Assembly: GCA_900318645.1 (NCBI GenBank)
Contig: ONLH01000001.1
Span: 124,001 to 188,000, forward strand
Source: an uncultured Prevotellaceae bacterium
GTDB lineage: Bacteria > Bacteroidota > Bacteroidia > Bacteroidales > Muribaculaceae
Reading direction: 5' to 3'
Length of the DNA stretch: 64,000 nucleotides
A program made the translations under genes and the position numbers. Numbering within the stretch: the first letter of the stretch is position 1; each line of letters begins with the position of its first letter. Shown here piece after piece: positions 50,447-58,713 of the stretch. The notes under the pieces are model-generated. The model ran no database searches, had not been told where the DNA came from, and saw nothing but the letters and a program-made list of their open reading frames with translations.

Positions 50447-52180
50447 ATGAAGAAGACGCTCAAATATTTTGCCTGGGTTTGCCTGACGGCAGCCATTGCC
50501 GCTCCCATAGCCCTTGCCGACGACGACAACAAGGCAGTCAACGATGACGCCGCGGTGGCTCGCAGTCTGGACATCTTCAACTCCTTGTACAAAGAGTTGA
50601 ACACTTTCTACGTCGATACCATCGATGCCCAGAAGACCATCGAAAACGCCATCAACGCGATGCTTGAAGACATTGACCCCTATACCGAATACATCCCCGC
50701 CAAAGAGACCGATGAGTTCATGACCATGAGCACAGGCGAGTATGGCGGCATCGGCAGCTACTTGATGGAGCGCACCATCGATGGCCGCAAGGGCGTCTAT
50801 ATCAGCGGCCCATACGAGGGTAGCCCGGCAGCCAGAGCCGGCCTGCGATCGGGCGACCGCATCATCATGATTGACGGTGACAGTACCGCCAGTTGGACCA
50901 GTGACAAGGTGAGCAAGCGGCTCAAGGGCCAGGCTAATACCCACCTGACAGTGACCGTGGTGCGCCCCTACGATGAGGACAGTGTCAAGACCTTCTCCTT
51001 CAATCGCGAGACCATCAGCGTCAACCCCGTGCCCTACTACGGCGTGACACGAGACAATATCGGTTACATCGATTTGACGACCTTCAACGAGAAATCGGCC
51101 CAGCAGGTGCGCGAAGCCCTCATTGAACTGAAAAAAGACCCCAGGGTGAAGAACATCGTCCTCGACCTGCGCAGCAATGGCGGCGGTATCGTCGAGGGGG
51201 CTATCCAAATCGTGGGTTGCTTTGTTCCTAAGGGAACCCAGGTACTACAGATGCGTGGACGCGACAAGTCCAGTGAACGCACCTACAAGACCACTGTCGA
51301 TCCTGTTGACACCGAGATTCCCCTGGCTGTGCTCATCGATGGCGGTTCGGCCAGCGCCAGCGAAATCACAGCAGGTGCCCTTCAGGACCTGGACCGCGCC
51401 GTAATCATCGGTATGCGATCCTTCGGCAAGGGATTGGTGCAGTCCACCCGTTCCCTCCCCTATGACGGCATGCTCAAGGTCACCATTGCCAAGTACTATA
51501 TTCCCAGCGGACGCCTCATCCAAGAGGTGGACTATGGCAACCGCAATGAGGACGGCACCTACAAGAAGACCACTACCGATAGCACGGCCCGCGTATTTTA
51601 TACTGCCCATGGGCGCAAGGTGCGAGAAGGCGGTGGCATTGAGCCCGACCTCAAGGTCGAGCCTCGCGAACTCAAGCGCATCGTCTATAATATCATGCGC
51701 GACCACTGGGACTTTGACTTCGCCACCAAGTATGTCGCCGAGCATGGCCAGGACATCCCTGACCCTGCCGACTTCCAAGTGACTGATGAAATCTTCAACG
51801 AGTTCAAGTCATTTATCAATCCCCAGAAGTTTGAATATGACAAGGTGTGTGAGCAGCAGCTTACCACCCTGCGCAAGACAGCGACAGCCGAGGGATATAT
51901 GAACGACTCGACAGCAGCCCAATTCGACCGTCTGGAAGCCATGCTCAAGCATGACCTGGACCACGACTTGGACCTGCACCGCCGCGACATCGCTTACCTG
52001 ATCGGACAAGAAATCATGGATCGCCTCTACTACCAGCGAGGCCAGGTCCAGAACAGCATCAAGGATGATGAATACCTCGATGCCGCCAAAAAGATGTTCG
52101 ATACCCCCAACGAGTTCGCCCGCCTGCTCAACCTCAAGGCAAAGCCCACCAAGAAGACCACCAAAGGCAAGAAACGCTAG
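50447..52180 (+). CDS. S41 family carboxyl-terminal processing peptidase
   Basis: 577 residues with signal peptide (KKTLKYFAWVCLTAAIAAPIALA). PDZ domain near residues 100-180 (GPYEGSPAARAGLRSGDRI), and the S41 core with Ser in DGGSASASEITAGAL and Lys in GMRSFGKGLVQS. Cleaves C-termini of periplasmic or exported proteins; a Tsp/CtpA type with a long C-terminal helical extension rich in charged residues. No neighbour suggests a specific target. The small Lys-rich tail (KPTKKTTKGKKR) may bind the membrane. Confidence 0.95.
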   Translation: MKKTLKYFAWVCLTAAIAAPIALADDDNKAVNDDAAVARSLDIFNSLYKELNTFYVDTIDAQKTIENAINAMLEDIDPYTEYIPAKETDEFMTMSTGEYGGIGSYLMERTIDGRKGVYISGPYEGSPAARAGLRSGDRIIMIDGDSTASWTSDKVSKRLKGQANTHLTVTVVRPYDEDSVKTFSFNRETISVNPVPYYGVTRDNIGYIDLTTFNEKSAQQVREALIELKKDPRVKNIVLDLRSNGGGIVEGAIQIVGCFVPKGTQVLQMRGRDKSSERTYKTTVDPVDTEIPLAVLIDGGSASASEITAGALQDLDRAVIIGMRSFGKGLVQSTRSLPYDGMLKVTIAKYYIPSGRLIQEVDYGNRNEDGTYKKTTTDSTARVFYTAHGRKVREGGGIEPDLKVEPRELKRIVYNIMRDHWDFDFATKYVAEHGQDIPDPADFQVTDEIFNEFKSFINPQKFEYDKVCEQQLTTLRKTATAEGYMNDSTAAQFDRLEAMLKHDLDHDLDLHRRDIAYLIGQEIMDRLYYQRGQVQNSIKDDEYLDAAKKMFDTPNEFARLLNLKAKPTKKTTKGKKR

Positions 52181-52318
52181 GGGCAACAGTGTTCCTTTGT
52201 CCTAACCATTTATTACAGGGATCAGCATTTTTTGCTGTTCCTTGTAACTCATTGTTCTTCTCAAGAGGCCAATAAAGCTAGAATTAAAGATAAAGACCCC
52301 TGAATTTTTTAAAAAATC

Positions 52319-52349
52319 TTGCTTGTTTCCCCCGAAAGCATTAACTTTG
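52319..52349 (+). promoter_or_regulatory. Promoter of the NagB-PIG-L gene
   Basis: TTG (52319-52321), 20 nt, TAACTTTG (52342-52349). Confidence 0.75.
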
Positions 52350-52375
52350 TTACTTAGTTTCAAAAGGTAAAAAAG

Positions 52376-54367
52376 ATGAATACGGAATTAAAGACTAGCA
52401 TTAAGTCTTATCAGGTGTCTAACAGGTATTACAGCCCTGAGAATGACATTGAACTGGCATCGCTGACACGATACGAGAAAGTACCCACCACCATTGTGGA
52501 AAGTGTTGAACAGGGTACCCTCGAAGCTGCCCTCGAAGTCACCCGAATCATCAATCACTGCGTGGAGAAGAAAGGACGCTGTGTCATCGGCTTCGGGTCG
52601 GGACGATATGTTCAGAAGGTGTATGATGAGCTCGTGAAACTCTATTTTGCCGACAAGGTGAGCTTTGCCGATGTGGTAGCCTTTAACCTTTGCGAGCTAG
52701 GTGTGGGCTATGTTGATGGCCGACTCAACCTGAATGACTTGATCAACGAACGCCTGTTTGCCAAGGTGGATATCGAGAGAGCCAATATCCACTTCTTTAA
52801 CCGTCCCGACGATATTGAGGATGTCCACAGCCTATGCAAGGCATACGAGCGCGAAATCACTGATGCTGGAGGATTGGACCTGGTGCTGTGTGACCTCAAC
52901 CATGACGGCAGCATCGCCTATAACGAACCGGGGTCGGCCCGTAACAGTGCCTGCCGCCTGATGCTGCTAGGCAGCGAGTCGCGCACACGCGTTGCCGAGG
53001 CTTTCCAGAGCGAGACCGCTCCCAAGACTGCCGTCACGCTGGGCATCGGTAACATCCTGAGTGCAGCAAAGGTCATCTGCATAGCATGGGAAGAAGACAG
53101 TGCAACAGCATTGTTCAACACCATTGAGGGCAAGATGAGCGACCTGGTGCCCGCCTCTTTCCTGCAAGTTCACAGCGACATCAGGATCTTTGCCGACCTG
53201 GATGCAGCCTCACGGTTGACACGCATCAGCTACCCCTGGAAAGTCACCTCCTGTGAATGGAGTGACCATCTCATTCGCCGCGCCATCGTGTGGCTCTGCG
53301 AGCAGACAGGCAAACCCATCCTGAAACTGACCAACAAAGACTATAATGACAATGGGCTGAGTGAACTGGTCGCCCTCTATGATTCGGCCTACAATGTCAA
53401 CATCAAGATATTCAATGACTTGCAGCACACCATCACTGGCTGGCCTGGAGGTAAACCTAATGCCGACGACACCCACCGGCCCGAACGTGCCACGCCTTAT
53501 CCCAAACGTGTGCTGGTGTTCAGTCCTCACCCCGACGACGTGGTAGTTTCGATGGGAGGTACAGTGCGTCGCCTTGTGCAACAGGGCCATCAGGTCCACA
53601 TTGCTTTCCAGACCGACGGTGACGTCGGCGTGAGTGATGAAGACTTGCTGAGGAGTCTATTGCTTGCTGAGCGCCTAATGCGCCGCTATGAGGCCAACGT
53701 GGAACACCCCTTCATTGAGCGCATCAAGGAACAACTTAATGACAAGAACATTAGCCAAGAGAATCACACCGACCTGCGCTATTTCAAGGGTTCCATCATG
53801 CTGAGCGAGGCGTTCATGGCCTGTCGTCAGATGGGTGTTCCACCCGAGAATCTTCACGACCTGATCATGCCCTTCTACGTTGATGATCCACACGGTCAAG
53901 GCAAGCTCACCGATGCCGACATCAGTATCATCCAGCAGCTGATCGAACAGATAAAACCACACCAGATTTTTATTGACAACGACCTGGTGGATCCCAACGG
54001 CACCCACGTGCGTGCAACCACCGCCGTGATGCACGCCTTGGAGAACCTGAAGGATGAAGAATTCATGCAAGATTGCCGGGTGTGGATGTATCGTGGCCAG
54101 TGGGGACAATGGGACGTGGACCATGTGGAGATGGCAGTGCCAATGAGCCCCGAGGAATTCAGTGACAAGCGCGACGCCATCCTCAAGTATCAGTCACAGA
54201 TCCATGACGCGCCTTTCCGCACCAGCGATGACGGCATGCTGTCGTGGCAACGCTCCATCGAGCGCAACCGCAATCTTGCCGAGAAGTACCAGCAGCTGGG
54301 TCTTGCGACCTATGAGGCCATCGAGGCGTTTGTACAATACCGCTTCCTGGACGATGCAACTACTTGA
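52376..54367 (+). CDS. NagB-like / PIG-L deacetylase fusion protein
   Basis: 663 residues, a Bacteroidetes-type fusion usually annotated glucosamine-6-phosphate deaminase. The N-terminal NagB/RpiA-fold domain (residues about 35-280) keeps DGSIAYNEPG but has Cys in FNLCELGVG where NagB has the catalytic Asp, and Ser where it has the His of DGHIAFNEP. The C-terminal PIG-L domain (from about 375) has the metal motif SPHPDD and GTHVRATTAVM. The deacetylase half looks intact; deamination by the N-terminal half is doubtful. Expected role in amino-sugar catabolism or sensing. Confidence 0.88.
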   Translation: MNTELKTSIKSYQVSNRYYSPENDIELASLTRYEKVPTTIVESVEQGTLEAALEVTRIINHCVEKKGRCVIGFGSGRYVQKVYDELVKLYFADKVSFADVVAFNLCELGVGYVDGRLNLNDLINERLFAKVDIERANIHFFNRPDDIEDVHSLCKAYEREITDAGGLDLVLCDLNHDGSIAYNEPGSARNSACRLMLLGSESRTRVAEAFQSETAPKTAVTLGIGNILSAAKVICIAWEEDSATALFNTIEGKMSDLVPASFLQVHSDIRIFADLDAASRLTRISYPWKVTSCEWSDHLIRRAIVWLCEQTGKPILKLTNKDYNDNGLSELVALYDSAYNVNIKIFNDLQHTITGWPGGKPNADDTHRPERATPYPKRVLVFSPHPDDVVVSMGGTVRRLVQQGHQVHIAFQTDGDVGVSDEDLLRSLLLAERLMRRYEANVEHPFIERIKEQLNDKNISQENHTDLRYFKGSIMLSEAFMACRQMGVPPENLHDLIMPFYVDDPHGQGKLTDADISIIQQLIEQIKPHQIFIDNDLVDPNGTHVRATTAVMHALENLKDEEFMQDCRVWMYRGQWGQWDVDHVEMAVPMSPEEFSDKRDAILKYQSQIHDAPFRTSDDGMLSWQRSIERNRNLAEKYQQLGLATYEAIEAFVQYRFLDDATT

Positions 54368-54436
54368 GAAGAAAGGATGCCTTGGTGACCATTGCAATCC
54401 ACTATAGCATCCTTCTGTTTCCATAGGTAATGTGAT

Positions 54437-55615
54437 TCAAGTGCCCGTCACGGCACGGGGCAGTTCCAAGTATTGAGGGTCAAGGGCGATGCTGTAAGGT
54501 TCGCCCTTCTTTCCCGTGACGATATATCGCTTGACGAGTTCCGGGTCGGTAATGACGTTCTTGACGCACCGATTGATACGGGAAATCGTCTGGTTGAGGC
54601 TTTCACACAAGGGGTCGCACAAGTTTCCCACCGTCTTTTTGGCACGCTCATCGCTGGCACCAGGCTTGACCATAGTATAGATAGCGAGAAGCTCCTCACG
54701 ATGCTCATCGATGTTTTTCAAGATGATGCCACGACCCTGTTTGCACAGTTTCATGAACAGGATATAGAGCGTGCGGCACGAGGCAGGCATCTCGATTTCC
54801 ATCTCGTCATACTCGGGCAACACAATCTTCATGTCGCCATTGACCAACAGGCGTCCCGGCTGCCCCACGACGACCTTTCCCCGCAGCAGCTCGGCCATCA
54901 ACTCCTTGGGATCCTCATGGTAACGGGCGACGTAGGCGACAATGTCGCGCCTGATGCGTTCCAGAGCCTGCTTGCGTTCACGCTCCAGCCTCTTAAACTC
55001 AAGGTCTTCTTCCCGCTCTTCAAGCAGGTCCTGTGGGGCAGCCTCGTTGCCGCACTCAACATGGAGCTCACGCTCAAGATTGAAGGACCGGGTAACAGCG
55101 GATGGCGTTGCGCTGTCCATCAGTTCTTCCTCCAGTTCTTCCTCGACTAAATCCGTCAATTTCTTCTTTAGTCTCTTCCAGAGTCTAGGCTTTGACTTCT
55201 TGACGCGGGTATGGTCCTGCGGGGCAGCCTCGGGCAAATAATCGCTGTATGACTCGCTGGCCATGATACGAGGACCATAGTCACTCGTTCGGAGCTGCAC
55301 ATCACCCACCCGGCGGTCACTCATGTCCAGCAACACCCGGGCAAAAGCCTCAATGGCCTCATACAGCGTTCCCAGCATTCTGTCATCCTCAACCTTGAGG
55401 CGGACGATGGCATAACGTCCAATGTTGGACACATTGAAACGGCGAGCCATAATGACGCATCCATCGCTACCAGGATGATCCACCCACTGGATGTCCATCG
55501 GGTAAACCAACCTGTGAAGCAGGTCGGCCGCTTGTTGCAATGCGTCAGAGCGCCCTTTGTTACAATAGAAGTAGATAATACCGTATTTGAGGTCTTGAAG
55601 ATTGGATGTGATCAT
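54437..55615 (-). CDS. Unknown protein with C-terminal winged-helix-like domain
   Basis: 392 residues, no signal peptide. The N-terminal part (1-130) is a compact alpha/beta domain of unknown family. The middle part (about 140-235) is highly charged and helical with long Glu/Arg runs (LLEEREEDLEFKRLERERK), likely coiled coil. The C-terminal about 110 residues (CRTLYILFMKLCKQGRGIIL..., SLNQTISRINRCVKNVI, VTGKKGEPYSIAL) resemble the winged-helix C-domain of a Bacteroidales regulator group. Upstream neighbours encode a VWA protein and a small protein. I do not recognise a known system. Confidence 0.75.
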   Translation of the reverse strand: MITSNLQDLKYGIIYFYCNKGRSDALQQAADLLHRLVYPMDIQWVDHPGSDGCVIMARRFNVSNIGRYAIVRLKVEDDRMLGTLYEAIEAFARVLLDMSDRRVGDVQLRTSDYGPRIMASESYSDYLPEAAPQDHTRVKKSKPRLWKRLKKKLTDLVEEELEEELMDSATPSAVTRSFNLERELHVECGNEAAPQDLLEEREEDLEFKRLERERKQALERIRRDIVAYVARYHEDPKELMAELLRGKVVVGQPGRLLVNGDMKIVLPEYDEMEIEMPASCRTLYILFMKLCKQGRGIILKNIDEHREELLAIYTMVKPGASDERAKKTVGNLCDPLCESLNQTISRINRCVKNVITDPELVKRYIVTGKKGEPYSIALDPQYLELPRAVTGT

Positions 55616-55691
55616 AATGCTGGAGTTGAGATGTTAATAATAAAAAATACAGCAAAAACCATGCCAAACAAGGGCCGATTGTACTAAGTGC

Positions 55692-55723
55692 ACTGTTGCC
55701 AGGATTGATATCCTGGCAACAGT
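55692..55723 (-). terminator. Terminator of the VWA/small-protein unit
   Basis: ACTGTTGCCAGGA and TCCTGGCAACAGT, 13-bp perfect stem with 6-nt loop, after the 85-aa gene on the minus strand. Confidence 0.8.
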
Positions 55724-55730
55724 ACCAACA

Positions 55731-55988
55731 TTATTGAATAAACCTCAATTTGATTTGTTTAACCACACGGATACGTTTGGCATCGGGGTACTTCATCCTG
55801 GCCTTGACATAGGCTATCAGCCTGTTAGCGCCTGTGATACGGACAGTCTCGTCGTCAACTTGCACTTCCCACTCGTTATAGAAAGGCATGGGGATGGGGT
55901 CACAGGTTGGAGTTTCTTTCAGCCATTCCATCAGTTTCTTTAATAATTTCTCTCTCATCTTGCTAATTCTTTTGGTGTTGATTATCAT
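55731..55988 (-). CDS. Small basic protein of unknown function
   Basis: 85 residues; the start ATG overlaps the stop of the VWA gene (TAATG), which supports translational coupling. A second Met at codon 11 (MREKLLKKLMEWLKE) is possible. Composition: N-terminal amphipathic helix, then a VRITGANRLIAYVKARM stretch that may be a small beta-alpha fold. No known family. Confidence 0.65.
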   Translation of the reverse strand: MIINTKRISKMREKLLKKLMEWLKETPTCDPIPMPFYNEWEVQVDDETVRITGANRLIAYVKARMKYPDAKRIRVVKQIKLRFIQ

Positions 55989-56677
55989 TATTCGTCATCG
56001 CCAAAAAAGTCTTCCTTATTGGCATTGCAGATGAGCTCTTGGCGCTCTTCCATGCTGCTACATGGTTCGGCCATCAGACTTGACATCTTGCGCATCCACT
56101 TGCTGCGGGCCCTGCGCTCCTTGGCAAACATGGCAACAGTGCCAGCCTCGCTCTTATCGAACTGCAAATGATGATCAATGTGAAGTGAGAAGGCTACCTG
56201 CTGGACGTCGTGGTCAGCACCGATGTAGGTGAACTGCCATCCCTGCTCCTTGTAGCTGTCGATGAGCGACATGATGGCCATCCTGGTAAACTCGTGGGAA
56301 GCGTTTTCATAACCGTCGGTGATGATGGTCACCAGCGCCAACGAGTCGGGCTGCTGGCTCTTGAGGGCATGCACGCGGGTAATGGTCGTACCGATGGCAT
56401 CATACAGCGGCGTCATGCAGCAAGGACGATAGTCACGGTCGGTAAGGGTCTTGACTTCGGCTACAGGCACGCAGTCATAGATAGTTTTCATCTCGCAGCC
56501 ACAGAAGGCTACCAATGTCACGATGTGTTCCTGGTCGGGGTTCTTTTCCTGGGCACTCTTGATACTACCGATGGTCTCGTTAACGCCATCGATGGCCTGA
56601 CGGGCAATGCTACTCATTGAACCACTCTTGTCAAGCACGATCACATTGTAAACTTTAATTTTCATCGTTTTTATCAT
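55988..56677 (-). CDS. Cytoplasmic VWA-domain protein
   Basis: 229 residues with a von Willebrand A fold. The MIDAS metal site is VIVLDKSGSMSS (residues about 13-24), the second threonine in CCMTPLYDAIG, and the Asp in TIITDGYENAS. No signal peptide, so cytoplasmic. Two starts four codons apart (56677 or 56665). VWA proteins of this kind often work with AAA ATPases or phage-defence partners, but none is visible here. Confidence 0.88.
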   Translation of the reverse strand: MIKTMKIKVYNVIVLDKSGSMSSIARQAIDGVNETIGSIKSAQEKNPDQEHIVTLVAFCGCEMKTIYDCVPVAEVKTLTDRDYRPCCMTPLYDAIGTTITRVHALKSQQPDSLALVTIITDGYENASHEFTRMAIMSLIDSYKEQGWQFTYIGADHDVQQVAFSLHIDHHLQFDKSEAGTVAMFAKERRARSKWMRKMSSLMAEPCSSMEERQELICNANKEDFFGDDE

Positions 56678-56883
56678 TTAAAATAGTGAATAAATGTGGA
56701 CTTACACGGAGTTGCTGTTCCGTTGATGTTGCAAAGGTAATGTCAATCTCCATGCTGTCACATTTCCTGCAAGGTTGCAGTTTCTTGATGACATAGAGTA
56801 GAAGTCAGGCACAAATCTATCAGAATAGTAACCACTAAAACAAAATTACGCCATACAAAAGTCAAAATCTGAAAAAAATGTAT

Positions 56884-56891
56884 TACCTTTG
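56884..56891 (+). promoter_or_regulatory. -7 box of the psd-pssA operon
   Basis: TACCTTTG, 28 nt before the psd start. Confidence 0.6.
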
Positions 56892-56919
56892 TAAGTTAAA
56901 TACGATTTAATCATAACAG

Positions 56920-57606
56920 ATGAAAGTCAAAATCCATCACGAGGGAGAAAACATCCTGATGATGTTGTTCCTGATTATAGCGGCAAGCGGCGTGCTGGCC
57001 TATCGCTTCTTTGACTATAAGCCAGTGGCCTGGGTGCTGATTGGACTGATGGCCATCCTGTTCCTGCTGGTACTGAATTTCTTCAGATTGCCACGCCGCC
57101 ACTTTAAGGGTGATAACAGCGATGGCACGGCTGTCGTGTCAAGTGTTGACGGCACCGTGGTAGCACTTGAAGAGGTCTATGAGGATGAATTCCTGCACCG
57201 CAACTGCATCCAGCTGTCGGTATTCATGACAGTGTTTAACGTGCATGCCAACTGGGTTCCCGTCAAGGGCGAAGTCATTTACTACAAGCATCACTCGGGA
57301 CGTTTCCTCGCTGCCAACCTGCCCAAGTCGAGCAGTGACAACGAGCGCTCGTCGATTGTTATCCGCACTGACACAGGCGAGGAAATCCTCGTCCGCCAGA
57401 TTGCTGGCGCTGTGGCACGACGCATTGTGACTTATGTGGAGCAAGGTGAGACAGTGGACATCCACGACTTCATCGGATTCATCAAGTTCGGTTCCAGAGT
57501 GGACATCTTCCTGCCGCTGGACACCGAAATCAAGGTCAAACTGGGTGACCGCACGTGGGGTGGAGAAACACTGGTGGCCCGTCTCAATAACAAGAAGAAA
57601 TCATGA
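56920..57606 (+). CDS. psd: Phosphatidylserine decarboxylase
   Basis: 228 residues of the short, one-membrane-anchor PSD type. Two hydrophobic stretches at the N-terminus (NILMMLFLIIAASGVLAY, VAWVLIGLMAILFLLVLNF). The catalytic domain has FMTVFNVHANWVPVKGEV and the self-cleavage site FIGFIKFGSRVDIFLP with the Gly-Ser pair that yields the pyruvoyl group. Converts phosphatidylserine to phosphatidylethanolamine. Overlaps pssA by 4 nt. Confidence 0.94.
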   Translation: MKVKIHHEGENILMMLFLIIAASGVLAYRFFDYKPVAWVLIGLMAILFLLVLNFFRLPRRHFKGDNSDGTAVVSSVDGTVVALEEVYEDEFLHRNCIQLSVFMTVFNVHANWVPVKGEVIYYKHHSGRFLAANLPKSSSDNERSSIVIRTDTGEEILVRQIAGAVARRIVTYVEQGETVDIHDFIGFIKFGSRVDIFLPLDTEIKVKLGDRTWGGETLVARLNNKKKS

Positions 57607-58298
57607 ATGCAATCCGCAACAATATCCCCAATGCCATCACGTCGCTGAACCTGCTGTTCGGCAGCATGGCATGCATTGCAGCTTTCAGTTGCTTTGACAC
57701 TGTGTGCGGCGGTCTCAAGGGTTATGAACTGGCCTTTATCTGCATCGCTCTATCGGCTGTTGCCGACTTCTTTGACGGACTGGTGGCGCGCCTGCTGAAT
57801 GCCGTGAGCGGCATCGGCAAGGAACTGGACTCGCTTGCCGACCTGGTGAGCTTCGGGCTCGCACCTGCCATGATTCTGTACAACATGATGCTGGACCATG
57901 GTGCAGGCCATTGGGCACTGGTGGCACTGTTGCTGCCCGTATTCGGTGCATTGCGCCTGGCACGCTTTAATGTCGATACCAACCAGGCGACAACTTTTAC
58001 GGGTGTGCCCATTCCTGCCAATGCCATCTTCTGGATCGGCTTCACGGCATGGTATGCCACATATCCTACTCCCCTGTGGATGACCATTCTGGCGATTGTA
58101 GCGATGTCACTGTTGATGGTGTGCAACCTGCGCATGTTCTCGTTGAAGATGCACAACCTCTCATCGCTCAAGCAGAATTGGGCACAATATTTGCAGGTTA
58201 TCGCCACAGTGGCACTTGTCATTGTCATGGGACTGCCTGGTTTGGCACCCGCGATTATGCTCTATGTGCTGTTGTCAGTCATTAAAAAAGAGAAATAA
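57603..58298 (+). CDS. pssA: CDP-diacylglycerol--serine O-phosphatidyltransferase
   Basis: 231 residues with about six membrane segments. The CDP-alcohol phosphotransferase motif is present: DFFDGLVARLLN and GIGKELDSLADLVSFG (D-G-x2-A-R-x8-G-x3-D-x3-D). Makes phosphatidylserine for the preceding decarboxylase; together they form the PE pathway. Confidence 0.95.
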   Translation: MNAIRNNIPNAITSLNLLFGSMACIAAFSCFDTVCGGLKGYELAFICIALSAVADFFDGLVARLLNAVSGIGKELDSLADLVSFGLAPAMILYNMMLDHGAGHWALVALLLPVFGALRLARFNVDTNQATTFTGVPIPANAIFWIGFTAWYATYPTPLWMTILAIVAMSLLMVCNLRMFSLKMHNLSSLKQNWAQYLQVIATVALVIVMGLPGLAPAIMLYVLLSVIKKEK

Positions 58299-58625
58299 AT
58301 GGGAACCTTTCTTCTATTCATATTACTCATCCTGTTCTTTATGGTGGGAATACCGCTGTTGAGAGGATGGTTATACATGCAGAACCTGCGTCGGCGTGTC
58401 AACGAATCTTTCCGAGGCCGACAGGAGCATGAGCGTCCCCGTCGGGAGCAATATGAAGAGGAAGAATATACCGAGACGGGAGAGCGCAAAATCTTCACCA
58501 GCGGCGAAGGCGAATATGCCGACTTCGAGGAAGTCAGCGGCACCATGATCGAAGAGACCGTCTCGACCAATGAAACAATCATTGAAGAGCAAGTCACCGA
58601 CGCCGAATACGAGGAAATCAAGTAA
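58299..58625 (+). CDS. DUF4834 family small membrane protein
   Basis: 108 residues. One N-terminal membrane segment (TFLLFILLILFFMVGIPLL) followed by a basic then acidic tail (RRREQYEEEEYTETGERKI). ATG directly follows the pssA stop. The family is a usual third gene of the psd-pssA operon in Bacteroidales; role unknown. Confidence 0.88.
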   Translation: MGTFLLFILLILFFMVGIPLLRGWLYMQNLRRRVNESFRGRQEHERPRREQYEEEEYTETGERKIFTSGEGEYADFEEVSGTMIEETVSTNETIIEEQVTDAEYEEIK

Positions 58626-58659
58626 TCAAGACTGAGCTTGCAATACATCGACAAAACAA

Positions 58660-58697
58660 CGAGCAGCCACCTACACAACATCGTGGGTGGCTGCTCG
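58660..58697 (+). terminator. Terminator of the psd-pssA-DUF4834 operon
   Basis: CGAGCAGCCACC (58660-58671) and GGTGGCTGCTCG (58686-58697), 12-bp perfect stem, followed by TCTAT; also convergent with nadB. Confidence 0.85.
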
Positions 58698-58713
58698 TCT
58701 ATATCACTGATGA

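Noticed and set aside
50219..51208. 329-codon frame on the minus strand ending in a tRNA-Asn
   Set aside because: It overlaps the S41 peptidase, the tRNA promoter and a tRNA gene; a chance frame.
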